NCBI GenBank assembly: GCA_030068145.1
Contig: JAPJBO010000445.1
Span: 1 to 64,000 of the forward strand
Length of the DNA: 64,000 nucleotides
Direction: 5' to 3'
DNA from: Diplonema papillatum
Taxonomy: Eukaryota > Euglenozoa > Diplonemea > Diplonemida > Diplonemidae
In this document: one piece after another, positions 51,983 through 62,649 of the stretch
How the letters are laid out: every line of letters starts with the position of its first letter
How positions within the stretch are numbered: the stretch's first letter is position 1
Translations under genes and position numbers: made by a program
Notes under the pieces: generated by a model
What the model was told of the DNA's origin: nothing
What the model saw: the letters and a program-made list of their open reading frames with translations, nothing else
Database searches by the model: none

Positions 51983-53240
51983 AGGGCTAAGTTGGATGGA
52001 AACGCCGTTTCTTTTAGTTTTTTCGAAATATGGAAAAGGAAACGGAAACGGAAACGTTTCCGTTTCTTTTAAAAGAAACGCCGGAAGGCTCCTCATGCTG
52101 AAGGGTCCTATAGGATACCACTTCGCGGGTCCTTCTGTGTGTCCGTCGGGTGTCCGTTTCCAGCCAAATTTTGGCTTTCCTTTCAGAGGGCGGGATCACC
52201 TTCTTCTTTTGATCAACGGGCACTTCTCTTCCTCCGTCTTCTGGCGGGCTCTTTGACTCTTCAGGGCCCTTCCTGGGCTGTTCTTCGACTTAGCTCGGCC
52301 CCTTCTTGTGTGTCGTCGCGGTCTCGTTTGTGCAGAGCAGTCGCTGATGCTCACCGCTTTCTTTCGTCGGCGATCTGAGACGAGCAAATAGGAAACCACA
52401 AGCTAATGATGCAGAATGCCGTCACATGCGGATGCTGAGGTTTTCTGACACCAGATTCCACTCTTCTGTGCCTACCACTTCGTCCTCTGCTGCTGCCAAC
52501 CCACGTTCTCATGTTTACTTGTATCGGCGGCCGTGCCGAGTGGGGCTTTTTGAATCTGCAGTCCTCTTCTGCATTGTCGGTGGGGTTCTTCCTGCCGTCG
52601 CTGTCTATGCTCCGACAACACCGCCCGATGGTGCCCCTTCCGGTGACGGTTGCCACCCGTCGTCGTATGCAGGTGCACTGTGGCAATCGATGTTTAACAC
52701 ACACGTTACTGCGTGGCCATCGCTTTTCTGGCGGGTTCAACATTGCCCCGGCATACGTGTGCCCTTCTCATCTCCTGATGCTGCTTGCACTCCCTCTTTG
52801 TCTTACACCGCTGAAAACCCCCGGTCTTGTAGCCTGTGGTGCGGCGGTGCTCCCGCTGTCCTGAACGATCGTATCTGTATAGCCTATTATTGGAAGCGGA
52901 TGTGCTTTCCCGATCGTCTTCAGCGCGTTGGCCAACGGCCTCGCATCAACAGAGCATCGTCGCCACAACAGCCATTGGTATAAAGAGCTGCAGACCTCAA
53001 AGTCATCACAACCGGATGCGTGTGGTTGCGCGGTCGCTTCTTTCCTCCTTTGTCCATGGTTCCCACTGGATGGCGGGGTCCGCCGTTCGGAACACATTTC
53101 CGGTCGGACCTTCAGCCAGTATACTAGTGGCATACCAGCCGTTTCTTTTGAAAAGAAACGGCGTTTCCATCCACCGCCAAAAAGAAGGAAACGGAAACGG
53201 AAACGGAAACGTTTCCAACGTTTCCATCCTACATAGCCGG
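51983..53240. mobile_element. TIR element with GGAAAC-rich ends, 1.26 kb
   Basis: Left GGGCTAAGTTGGATGGAAAC; the right end reads CGGCTATGTAGGATGGAAAC as reverse complement. Both lead into runs of GGAAAC/GTTTCC and a GTTTCTTTTnAAAAGAAAC palindrome. It interrupts a copy of the composite repeat. The interior frames (52426-52983 and others) have no domain. Confidence 0.75.
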
Positions 53241-53450
53241 GGTCGCCAAACTTTACCCGTGCTCGGTGGGACGGGGGGTCCGGGGGGGTTGTCCCCCCCC
53301 GGGTACGAGCACCGACCTTAGCTTCACCCGGACTTTACCACCCTGGCCGAACTTCGCTTCGTGCCCGAACTTTTTTTTTAGTGCCAGCGCTTAGCCCCAG
53401 AACTTAGCTCTGCCCGAACTTAGCATCACTCGAACTTAGCGCCGTCTGAA
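53241..53450 (+). repeat. tRNA-like composite repeat, copy 1 (right part)
   Basis: Continues the copy that begins at 51660: GCCAAACTTTACCCG, then CCCGAACTT units, as in 58975-59460. Confidence 0.65.
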
Positions 53451-53620
53451 CTAAGCTTCAGAACTTAGCATCACCCGAACTTTACTGTTCCCCGCGCTGG
53501 TACTAAAAAAAGTTCGGGCACGAAGCGAAGTTCGCCAGGGTGGTAAAGTCCGGGTGAAGCTCGGTGCTCGTACCCGGGGGGACACCCCCCCGACCACCGA
53601 GTACGGGTAAGGTTTGGCCT
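53245..53620. repeat. large inverted repeat at the junction of two composite copies
   Basis: 53245-53395 and 53494-53620 are inverted copies (GTGCCCGAAC...AGCGAAGTTCGGCC-like and CCGGACTTTACCACCCTGG) around a loop of about 100 bp. Confidence 0.75.
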
Positions 53621-54029
53621 CGTACCCGGGGGCCACCGAGCACGGGGGGGGCCGCCCTGGGGCAGCCTTTTCCCGCCGCCCCCCCCCTCCGGGGGCCGGC
53701 GGGTGACCCAAATACCGAGATACTGAGAAACTCCGCAAAAAACGCAAATTTCGGGCACATTAGACCCCGAAACGCAACAAACCTCGAAAACAATCTTCGA
53801 CCGGAAAAGTGTCATGGGCGGGGTCCGAACTCGGGCCTACCGGCCTGAAGGCCGAAGCCAGCTCCTTGTGCCACCCCTACGCTTTTGGGCAGGGGGGGAA
53901 AAGCTAGCTCCCCACTAAATCCAGTCAAAAACAATAATACACTTTCAAACTCGTTTACAGAAAAGTGGGGTTGGCTCGAATAGAGGCTATTCCCATTGCA
54001 TGTTCATAGGACCTCCAGTCTCGAATAAA
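53455..54029 (-). repeat. tRNA-like composite repeat, copy 2, inverted
   Basis: Read on the minus strand it starts TTATTCGAGACTGGAGGTCC at 54029. The GAATAGCCTCTATTCGAGCC block and a tRNA-like module (GGCCTTCAGGCC near 53840, B-box-like GAGTTCGGACCCC near 53820) follow. Then come the common tail and CCCGAACTT units. It stands tail to tail with copy 1. Confidence 0.8.
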
Positions 54030-55529
54030 TGCCTATTGCAAGGCGTTTCTTAACATCGTGCGAGAGAACTCGTTTGCATCTACCAACTGTAGCTTGGACT
54101 CCTAGCCAGTTTTGGGTTTTGGTTTGAAGATGTTCCACGGGTGTTTGCTCCAGCACCCTCGAACTCGGGTCGCATTATTGATCGATTACTGTATCCACGC
54201 CCGCCATCTCCCGATCGCCTTCCCATTCTGACGATGCTGTAGCAGCCACGTGCAAGCCGGGCACCCAGTCGTCTTCCCCCATCTGGTCCCCGTTAGCCTT
54301 CAGGCAATAAGCGATGATTGGAAGCGCATCGGAAACAGTGGTCCATCCCGGAATGGCTCCCCGAGCACATCGGGAAGATGCAGGCCTCGTCTTCCTCAGC
54401 TTGGATGATCCCAGGGGCCCGCGAAGTCGCCTCATAACGCACACTTTTGGGCACGTGGTTTATTTGTGTGTGCGAAGGACCTGTTTTGTATCGAGATTGG
54501 GCAAAAAGCTGAGAGTGTTCGAGAACAGGCACAATTTTGAAAACGTGCACTCCGCCAAGTGTAGAGTTTGCCAACCAGCCCTACTGGGGGGGGTCAAATA
54601 CAATAGGGGGGGGGGGAGCTGTCTATCGAGGTGGCCAACGAAGAGGATCAGAGGAGGAACACGGACGGGGGGCTCAAGAGAGCCGCGTCCGAAGTACACT
54701 AGCACACCTACCTGCTCACCTACTTGCCCGCCCATCCACTCACCCGTCTACCCAGCTAACCACCTGTTCACCCACCCACCGACCTGCCCACCCCATCCAC
54801 CATCTGTCCACCTGCCCACCCAGCGGCCCCACTTTTTCCCTCAAAAATCGGGCTGAGTTTCGGGGAATGTCGGGGAAGTGTCGGGGGGTTTCGGGGCCCG
54901 GACCAGGTCAAGCTTCTGGTAATTCCAAAAGTTTGCAGCAAACCACACCGCCTCACGGAGGAAATGTCAAATTTCGTCCCACTTGGTTAGTTGCACTTAG
55001 CAGTCGTCCGCGCATTTGGTTCGACCTTGGGGTGATGAACGAAAGAGAAAAACAATTGTCCAGTAAAAGGCTAGATTTGTGTACTCAGGTCACTATGGAA
55101 ATACAGGAAGTGGAGTGCAGCAGAAACACACAACCCAGGATCGTGGTGCAAAATTGGTGTTTATGCCATTCGTCCTGTTTTGCTTTGTGCTTCCGATGAT
55201 CGCTTAGTTAGGCTATTTGTGTTCCTGAGCGGGTTTCGTGGCGCGTTGCTCCCACAGATTCTTCTAATATTCGCTACACAAATGCACAGATGTGTTCGAT
55301 GGAGCCTTCCGAAAAGGCTGCTGTGAAGAGCTGGTAAAGGCGCGGTGCGGGCTATGGTGGTGTTGTGTTGACTTGCGTGGACAGAGTTATGCGCGCACAG
55401 AGCTTTCTGAACTTGGTTGCAGCCAAATTGCTAAGTGTTTCGGCGCAAGATTAACAGTACAGTCTCTTACATTCCTATACAGGCACATCAGACTTTGCGC
55501 AGCCTAAAAGGCAGCCTTTTATGTGTGTC
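54030..55529. other. no gene recognised; poly-G motif at 54582
   Basis: CTACTGGGGGGGGTCAAATACAATAGG at 54581-54607 matches the dispersed end motif. 54715-54830 is a CCCACC/CCTGCCCACC-rich stretch. Open frames (54314-54856, 54537-55199) lack domains. Confidence 0.4.
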
Positions 55530-57357
55530 CTATTCCACAGCTGTTTGCTTTTGCTGAGCAGACTGCTGCTGCTTCTTGTTGCGCATTTTGCGGTGCCTAC
55601 GCGCGATGAAGTCTTCCTGTGGTGCTGCTGTTGTGAGGAAGGGGTGGCTAAGGAGATCACGCATGCTGCTACGGGCAACAGGATCCGCCTGCAAAATGCG
55701 TGCTGAGATAAAGTCGTGGAGCAACTCAGAACGCTGTTGTTTCGGCTCTGGGGGTGGCGACGAGATGATGGTGTACAGTGCCTTCATTTGCGACAAATGA
55801 ATGTTCGGAGGCTCTCCATCTACCAGCTCTAGTAACAGGATACCAAGAGACCACACGTCCGCTTTGTCGTCATATGGCTCGCCTTTAATTACCTCAGGTG
55901 CCATCCAATACGGCGTTCCTACAACGGTTTCCCTCTTTTGCTTGCGTCCATCAGCCAGCTCCGCTCCGAAGCCAAAATCTGCCAGAGTCAATTTTCCTGT
56001 CTCATCGAGCAAGACGTTGTCACTCTTGATATCCCTGTGAATCAGTCCTCGTTCATGCAGATAGGCGAGCGGGTCACATAGCGTTTTCGCAACAAAGGCG
56101 ACGTCCTCATCTATGAACAGGGAGTCGATGCTTATAAGGTCAGTGAGCTTGCCGCCAGACATGAACTCCATACAAATCCACAGCACGTCTGCTGCCGGCA
56201 TGTAGCACGAGAAGAAATTGATAATGTTGGGATGAGATGCTTCTTTCATGATCCGGATCTCCTTTTCGAGCGCGCCCAGCTCTTTTCTGTGTAGATTTTT
56301 TGAAATTGCCCTACGGGTATACGGGTACTGTTTGAAGCTAGTACCTGAGACTGGCCTGGTGGTCAGGTGCATGGTTGTCCGTGTAACTTGGCCATTCTGC
56401 CAAACGGCTGTTCAGCCAATGATGAAGGAGTCGTTGTGAAATCAAAGAATAGAAAACGTACTCGGGCTTCTTCACGAAGATCTTCTTCAGTGCAACGACA
56501 CAGTTGTCTTCGAGACGAATGGCTTTGTAAACCTCACCCTGACTCCCGGCGTCAACCTTCTTGAGGCTTCCAAAAAGTGTTTGCGGGTCGCCTTCATCCA
56601 CAAGCTTTTGGAGCGCTTCTCGAGGGTCAACCTTTTCAACTCGGTCCTCATCCGGCTGGCTCTTTGGGTTGATGTGAGCACTAGGGGCCTGAACGCCTTC
56701 AGCATTCTGCTGTGCAAAGTCGACAACGAGCTGCAGGGTGTGCCGGTGTAATTTAAAGTCGGCGGCAGTGAAGCCCTCTTGACGGAGCATGCTTTCCCAC
56801 ATGGGCGGCAAGCCTACAAGGCCTAAGGCAGATGTGCCAGATTCGTCGTGAGAGACAAATACAACATTTTCCAGGGGTTCAGGTTCGCCAATGGTAACCC
56901 CGGGGGTAAAACCAGTGAACCACGAATGCCATTCATCGAGCTCTTGAGATGTTTCGGCTGACATGAGCAACTCTTTCCATTTGTCACCAGGACGCCGTGG
57001 TGTTGTGGGGAGGATGCGAAGGCAATAAGGCTTCTTTCCGCGCCCTTCGCAGACTGTTAAGGCACCGGGCAGGTAGTAACAACCGAGTGAACGCGCGTCC
57101 GGTGCATTGCTGTTGAACCAAAGCAAGAAGTTGCCTGACAGAATAAAATAACGGCGGCACCAAGGGCTCACCGGGTTCGGCCCAAGCTTCGCTGCAAAGA
57201 ACGAGCGGTCAACCTGCATCGCGCTCACAGGCGGCGCGTCGGCAAGGAGCCGTTTCCATTCTTGAGCGTCGGCTGCATCGACGGGTTGTTCCAGACGTGC
57301 TACTTTCGCTTCATTTGCAGGTTGCTCGACCCGCCGAATTGCTGCCCGGTGGTTCAT
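55530..57357 (-). CDS. PAK-type protein kinase with PH and CRIB domains
   Basis: Two exons, 57357-56462 and 56286-55530. Joining GA|GTACGT to CACAG|AAAAG removes 175 bp (56287-56461) and gives 550 codons in frame, with KKPEKELGALEKEI across the joint, as expected for PAK kinases. PH domain about 51-150 (RRYFILSGNFLLWF ... ELDEWHSWF). CRIB/PBD about 164-215 (VFVSHDESGTSALGLVGLPPMW; it lacks the usual first Ile-Ser-x-Pro). Kinase about 262-525: DAGSQGEVY, VALKK with Lys291, HRDIKSDN at 382-389, DFG at 402-404, VGTPYWMAPE at 421-430. All catalytic residues are present. PH-CRIB-kinase order matches the Cla4-like PAK group, which acts under Rac/Cdc42 GTPases at membranes in control of actin and polarity. 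The C-terminus is Lys/Gln-rich. Confidence 0.9.
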
Positions 57358-57650
57358 TTACTCTCGCTCTTGGAGAGAAAGAAGGGCCACTCTGGGTCGA
57401 TAGAGACCGGTAGGCGACGGGCGACACACAGACGATGTCTCCGACCTCGCTCTTGCAGTGACACTTTGACGTGTCTCCCGCCCCTTCTGCCACCTCCTGA
57501 AGTGAGTCATGTGTACGAAAACTCGCGTAAGAGCGTTGAAGAATGGTTAAAATAAAGCGTCTTCAAGTTTCAGTGGCATATGGGTAGAAGCAATATTTCA
57601 GTACCCGTCTCCACAACGAAACCATGGCCTAACGATTCTTTGGTCTCGCT
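57358..57650. promoter_or_regulatory. upstream region of the PAK gene
   Basis: Presumed 5' untranslated region and promoter on the minus strand. I see no unmistakable core element. Confidence 0.3.
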
Positions 57651-57654
57651 TTAT

Positions 57655-57866
57655 CATGCAGGGTCAAAACCTTGTGTCTTTTTAAAACGCTCCCGCGGGG
57701 CCGATGGCCTCCAACAAAAAATTTTGGAAAAAAAAAAATTTGCTCAACGTCATCAAAAATTACTGCAGAGTTTGTTCCAAAATTTTAAAATTCAAAAACC
57801 CCATTTTTTTTCCGGAATTTTTTTTTTTGCCATTTTCAAAAAGACACAAGGTTTTGACCCTGCATG
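57655..57866. mobile_element. short MITE, 212 bp, TSD TTAT
   Basis: The ends are inverted repeats of about 29 bp starting CATGCAGGGTCAAAACCTTG; the interior is A/T-rich. TTAT is repeated directly at 57651-57654 and 57867-57870. No coding capacity. Confidence 0.85.
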
Positions 57867-58588
57867 TTATATGCATTGTCCGGACCGCGGTTCCTGCCTT
57901 GGCCCCAGAGCTTCTCACAAGAAGTCGACATCGACACACCGTATTTACAACAAGGGCTTAGGACGAAAGGAGTACCCTATGAGTTCTCACATGCATCAGT
58001 GGAAACCACCGTAACCCGACGCAAGCACTACACGACGATGAACCTTGACTTGAACTGATGAAGTAGGAAACACGGCAGACCTCGATGTGGACCTGCTTTC
58101 ACCCACCAAGAGAGTCGGCGTGAGCTATTTGAGCTGACTAACTGAATGTGGAACATGGCTGCATAATTGTTCCTGAATCGTGGCAACATACGCTTCCCCC
58201 GGCACCATGCAGAGGACTCAAGTGTGAAGGGCGAATATGTTGCCTGTCAGGGGAGAACTGTGGCACGACTCCAGCCTCGTTTATGAGGTTGTTATGCACG
58301 TGCGAGGGTGTTTGAAGCCAAACGGCCGGGTTAAATAATATGCTCCGGCGACACCACATCAGGTTGCAGAAGTGTGTACTTTGGCCGTTCAAGGCCAGCT
58401 GACACCGGGTAGGGTATGGGGCCTTTACACCGGTCAGACCCGAGCGAACTTTGCTGGGAAAGAGAGGGAGGGTAGATCTGGGCCTCTGGGCCAAGGGCCA
58501 AGCAGGGGTTTTAGGTTTTTTTTGGGTGGTCACCAGATTCTCTCAGGTGAAATGGTCAAAACCCCCTGGGAAATTGGGGCGAAAATTT
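57867..58588. other. intergenic, no gene recognised
   Basis: Short conflicting frames only. 58549-58580 (TGGTCAAAACCCCCTGGGAA) resembles 45950-45970. Confidence 0.4.
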
Positions 58589-59495
58589 TTCGAGACTGGA
58601 GGTCCTATGAACATGCAATGTGAATAGCCTCTATTCGAGCCAACCCCACTTTTCTCTACACTAAAAAAGTGTATTGTTTTTGAACTAGATAATAGCGCGG
58701 AGCTGGCTTTTTCTCCCCCTGGGAAAATGCATATGGGTGGCAGAGTGAGCGGGTGTCGGCCTTCAGGCCGGTGTGTCCGGGTTCAAACCCCGCCCATGAC
58801 ACTGTTCCGGTCGAAGATTATTTCGAGGTTTGCTGTCGTTTCGGGGCCTGATGTGCCCGAAATTTGCGTTTTTTGCGGAGTTTCTCAGCCCCCCGGAGAA
58901 ATACCGGAGGGGGGGGCGGCGGGAAAAGGCTGCCCCAGGGCGGCCCCCCCCCGTGCTGGGCCCCGGGTAAGAGGCCAAACTTTACACCCGAACTTAGCTT
59001 CACCCGGACTTTGTTTCGCCCGAACTTAGCTTCACCCGAGCTTTGCTTCGCCCGAACTTTGCTTCACCTAACTTTGCTCACCCGAACTTAGCTTCGCCCG
59101 AACTTTGTTTCGCCCGAACTTAGCTTCACCAGAACTTTGCTTCACCCGAACTTAGCTTCGCCCGAACTTTGCTTCACCAGAACTTAGCTTCGCCCGAACT
59201 TTGCTTCACCCGAACTTAGCTTCGCCGAACTTTGTTTCGCCCGATCTTAGCTTCACCAGAACGTCCGAACTTTGCTTCACCCAGAACTTAGCTTCGCCCG
59301 GACTTTGTTTCGCCCGAACTTAGCTTCACCTTCGCCCGAACTTTGCTCACCCGAACTTAGCTTCGCCCGAACTTTGCTTCGCCCGAACTTTGTTTCGCCC
59401 GAACTTAGCTTCACCAGAACTTAGCATTGCCCGAACTTAGCTTCGCCCGAACTTTGCTGTTCCCCGAACTTTAACTGCTGCCTCCAGTCTCGCCA
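58589..59495 (+). mobile_element. tRNA-like composite repeat, best copy, with inverted ends
   Basis: Left end TTCGAGACTGGAGG, right end CCTCCAGTCTCG, inverted. Between them lie the GAATAGCCTCTATTCGAGCC block and a tRNA-like module at 58733-58797 (TGGCAGAGTGAG, GGCCTTCAGGCC, GGTTCAAACCC). A common tail (CGGTCGAAGATTATTTCGAG to GGAGTTTCTCAG), a C-run near 58943, and about 480 bp of 16-17-bp CCCGAACTTAGCTTCA/CCCGAACTTTGCTTCG units follow. No protein frame. Inverted ends point to a DNA-transposon-like unit, the boxes to a SINE; it may combine both. Confidence 0.8.
58980..59465. repeat. tandem 16-17-bp repeat CCCGAACTTAGCTTCAC
   Basis: About 28 copies alternating CCCGAACTTAGCTTCR and CCCGAACTTTGCTTCR, with scattered indels. 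The same unit appears at 8240-8380, 14525-14575, 44455-44480 and 53330-53500. Confidence 0.9.
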
Positions 59496-60487
59496 CGCGC
59501 CGGCCTTAGCCGAGCGCACGTACTTTTACGAAGCGCGGTTTTTAGGTCATTCCGGCACTCAAAATGTTTTCGCTGACTTTTTCCCCACAGACCACCTTGG
59601 CCGTTAGGTTCTACCGGTAGGTAGGTTTCAGTAAAAATGCAAGTACATGGCCCTACCCGCACGACTCTGGGCCCGACCTTCACCCCCCGCCGAACGGTAC
59701 GGTAAATTAAACTGTTTGCATGGGGGGTCCGGGGGGCAGCCCCCCCGGGGCACGGTACGGTACACAACAAACAGGTGGCCTTACAAGTTCAAACCTCTAC
59801 TGCCTTCGACTCAAGCTTTGCAAGCTGCACGTTCTTGACCGTTACGGCCCTTTTCTTCTTGAAAGTATGCCAAAACTGCAGGGAATAGTTGACTAGACAT
59901 CTTGAGTTTGTGCTAAACACGAATTGGGGAGTCGGGTGAACTTACAAAGCCAAAAGCAGGACCGACCCCCCCGTTCGTGAGAAAAAGCAAAGAATAAAAA
60001 CACCTTTTTTCCATCTATCTTTGTCAAGAGCTGCAACTCAACTATTCTTCGCTTTGGTTGTCGACAACTTGCTCTCTCTATCATGTTGATTTTGGATTCC
60101 GTGGTGTCTTGCCCCCATGGTAGTTCTTTTGACACCCAGCTGGCAACGATGCCGAGTTCTGCCTCCTTGGTATCAGTATCAGCAGTCGGCATCGACAGCT
60201 GAAGTCGGAAGTACCCTTCCCTCTGTGGAGCAGAGGGACTTTTGGATGGCGGCTCAGTCTCGAACTTCGGGCTGGGGAGAGAAACGAAAGAAAATGGCTG
60301 GAACAGGTCAGAATCTTCTGACAGCAGGAACTCAGTATAGCGAACAGGGCTCAAACGCCTGGAAGGCGCTTAGTTTGGCGAGCTCGGCTAGGATGGCGAG
60401 GAGGATCCATAACAACTGCTAGACAAATGCCAATAGACGGTGACGTCTACTCAGGAAAACGAGTTCGCCTTACACTGAAACAATCCA
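59496..60487. other. intergenic; possible 3' region of the metallophosphatase gene
   Basis: A minus-strand frame at 59893-60354 has no ATG at its head and no domain. A GGGGGTCCGGGGGG/CCCCCCGGGG palindrome-like stretch lies at 59723-59752. Confidence 0.4.
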
Positions 60488-62086
60488 TCAGAAATTCGCC
60501 GGGAAGGGAGATGCAAGCTTAATCATGCTATGGCTAACGCGTTTATGCCTTAGGGAGAATCGATCCGCGGGGTCCGGCTGGCACAACAGGTATCTGCTGT
60601 TCGGTAGACGTAATTTACACCACCAGCGTGTACCTTTGTAAAGTACTTCACGACCGACAAACGGGAGACCATGACGAGGGATGTCGAGGGAGTACCGTGT
60701 TCCATCAGCCAGGATTCCCGTTAAACTTGTGACCTCGGGGAAGAACGTAACCGCGGACACCGCTTGTCCACGGTTGTCCTTTGCTGTCGGATCACTGTAC
60801 GATGTATCACAAAAAAAGACGTTCAGAGACTGTTTGTCATTTAGTGGAGTATTTGATCTCCTTTGGGCTAGCTTTGAAGGGGGGGCTTGAGATATGATGC
60901 CTGGACAGTCACCGTAAGGGGCATGTCCTGAAGCTATCCGGCGGATTCCGGCCTTGTGAAGGAATGATAAGACCTTTGCAGACAGTGTAACGGGCATTGA
61001 TTGTTTCATAAAAGATGTTGTAGTGACATTTTGGTTGTGCATGAAACGCGCAAAGTTGTACCCAAGGAAGTTGGACCCACCTCGAAGCAAACGCATTCTC
61101 GATTCACGAGGCTCTTTCATATTGACTGTCCACGTGGGTGCCTTGCGCCATGCTTCAAGTTCCCGGGTTTTAAACTCATTTAAGTGTGTGATCCATTCAT
61201 CCACCGAGGAATATCTCACACCGGGATCAGGGTCTTCTGATGGCTGCCACGGGTCTAAAAAAGCTGTCTCTCGAGGCACAAAACCAGCATTTTCATCGCA
61301 AATGCCGCCGTGTACAAACAAAGTGTCATCGATGCGCTGGGCGAGCATCCCTTCTTGCAGGTACCGGAGCACGACACCATTCGGGCTGATCGAGTCTAAG
61401 TACGACGCAACCACTTCGTCTTGTGAGACTTGTCGCTTTTCCCGCCTGTTGAGTTCTCGATTCCGACACTCAAATGCGCTTGGAGCGCCCATTGTGTACC
61501 CCAGGACCCACTTCAACTTCTCTACTCGTCCACCACAGCTATTCGCGTTGGCACAGTGCATTTTCCAGGTAACTCTTGCTTCCACCGGATCCAGTACGGT
61601 ATTTGTGTTTCGGAGTCAGGACGGGTGTGCACTTCCTCAAGCTCGCTCGCACAGCGGAGCTTGTTTGCATCACGGTTGCCGATCACCAGCGACACACGGG
61701 TTCGATACTTGTCCTTAAATGCAAGCAAAGCTTCTGCGACGGTCAGGTCATTACCCTTGTCGAACACGTCACCTCCGTACACGAATTGTGCGCCGTAGCT
61801 TTGACTTGACCGGTTTACCTGAAACATGTGGAAAGGCTGCTGTAGCTTCGGTGCAATACCAAAAGATGACCTCTGCATTTTCTGTTGGCTGACGCTCCAG
61901 AATGTTCCTGAACACGAGTCATTGAATACATACGGCATGTTTAAAGTCGATGCGGCGAACTCCGTTTTCTCTCACAATTTTCAGCACAGGACTCAGTTGG
62001 ATGCATCGCCACAAATATTTATCATTTCCTTCAACATCTGTGATGAAAGCCACCGCCCGCGCTAGGTCCTTCTTTGCAGGCACCAT
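60488..62086 (-). CDS. calcineurin-like metallophosphatase, probably three exons
   Basis: Proposed exons 62086-61934, 61818-61574 and 61538-60488 give 482 codons in frame. Exon 1 has VAFITDVEGN, exon 2 QFVYGGDVFDKG and LVIGNRDANKLR, exon 3 LFVHGG and SGHAPYGDCP. Together these are the Asp, GGD, GN(H/R)D, His and GH motifs of metallophosphoesterases, which hold two metal ions and cleave phosphoesters. The first intron (115 bp, GTATGT...TTTCAG) is typical. The second would be only 35 bp (GTTACC...AATAG), so a frameshift is an alternative. The frame is open upstream of the chosen ATG (GDGELLTRNHM) to a TTTTTTCAG acceptor-like site at about 62148, so another 5' exon is possible. Substrate unknown. 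Confidence 0.75.
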
Positions 62087-62649
62087 GTGGTTTCTGGTTA
62101 GAAGTTCACCATCCCCGTCCTTCGATGTGGTTGGGTTGGACTTGTCGCTGAAAAATCAACATGGTTCCGACTGACTCGCGTTTTCTCGAAAAGAATATTT
62201 TAACCCCTAGAATACAGGGTCGTCTCTCCTCAACTGACACCGTGCAGACAAGGGATTGAGCGCCGCAAACCGTCACGACAGCAATAAATTAAAGTAAGCG
62301 AGGCAACTCGAAAGTCATAGAAACGTGGATGGAGCACTTCGACGGATCCAGCCTATCTTTTGGAAAGGGCGTGTTCACTGCAGTTTACTCTACTTTCTTC
62401 GCGTGCTTGCATGGTTTGAACAGAGCTGCGATAACCACACCGAGCCGGATCTTGTTGAAGCGCGGCCTGAGACATATTTTGGTTGAGCTTACGTCGACAA
62501 CCTGCCTTGCTGCGTGGAGAAAGTGCGGTGCTTCTGGGCATTGGGGATTTTCTTCAAACCTCAGGCTGTCGTTGGCTCCGTCTGGCTCATACGAAGTACA
62601 CCGCCATGCACATATTTTGTGCGTCGGCGTTCGACATAATCGGGCTACT
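62087..62649. other. spacer between the metallophosphatase and oxygenase genes
   Basis: Holds the 5' side of the former and the 3' side of the latter, both on the minus strand. Plus-strand frames here have no domain. Confidence 0.4.

Noticed and set aside
52426-52983. Plus-strand frame inside the 51983-53240 element as a transposase
   Set aside because: No catalytic motif or similarity that I recognise, and competing frames overlap.
58733-58800. A functional tRNA gene
   Set aside because: A and B boxes fit, but the stems do not close into a regular cloverleaf, and the same module recurs in several repeat copies.
58980-59465. CRISPR-like array
   Set aside because: Units are contiguous and diverged, without unique spacers, in a eukaryotic context.
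59893-60354. Small 153-codon gene on the minus strand
   Set aside because: No ATG at its head, no domain, and no acceptor site that I could defend.
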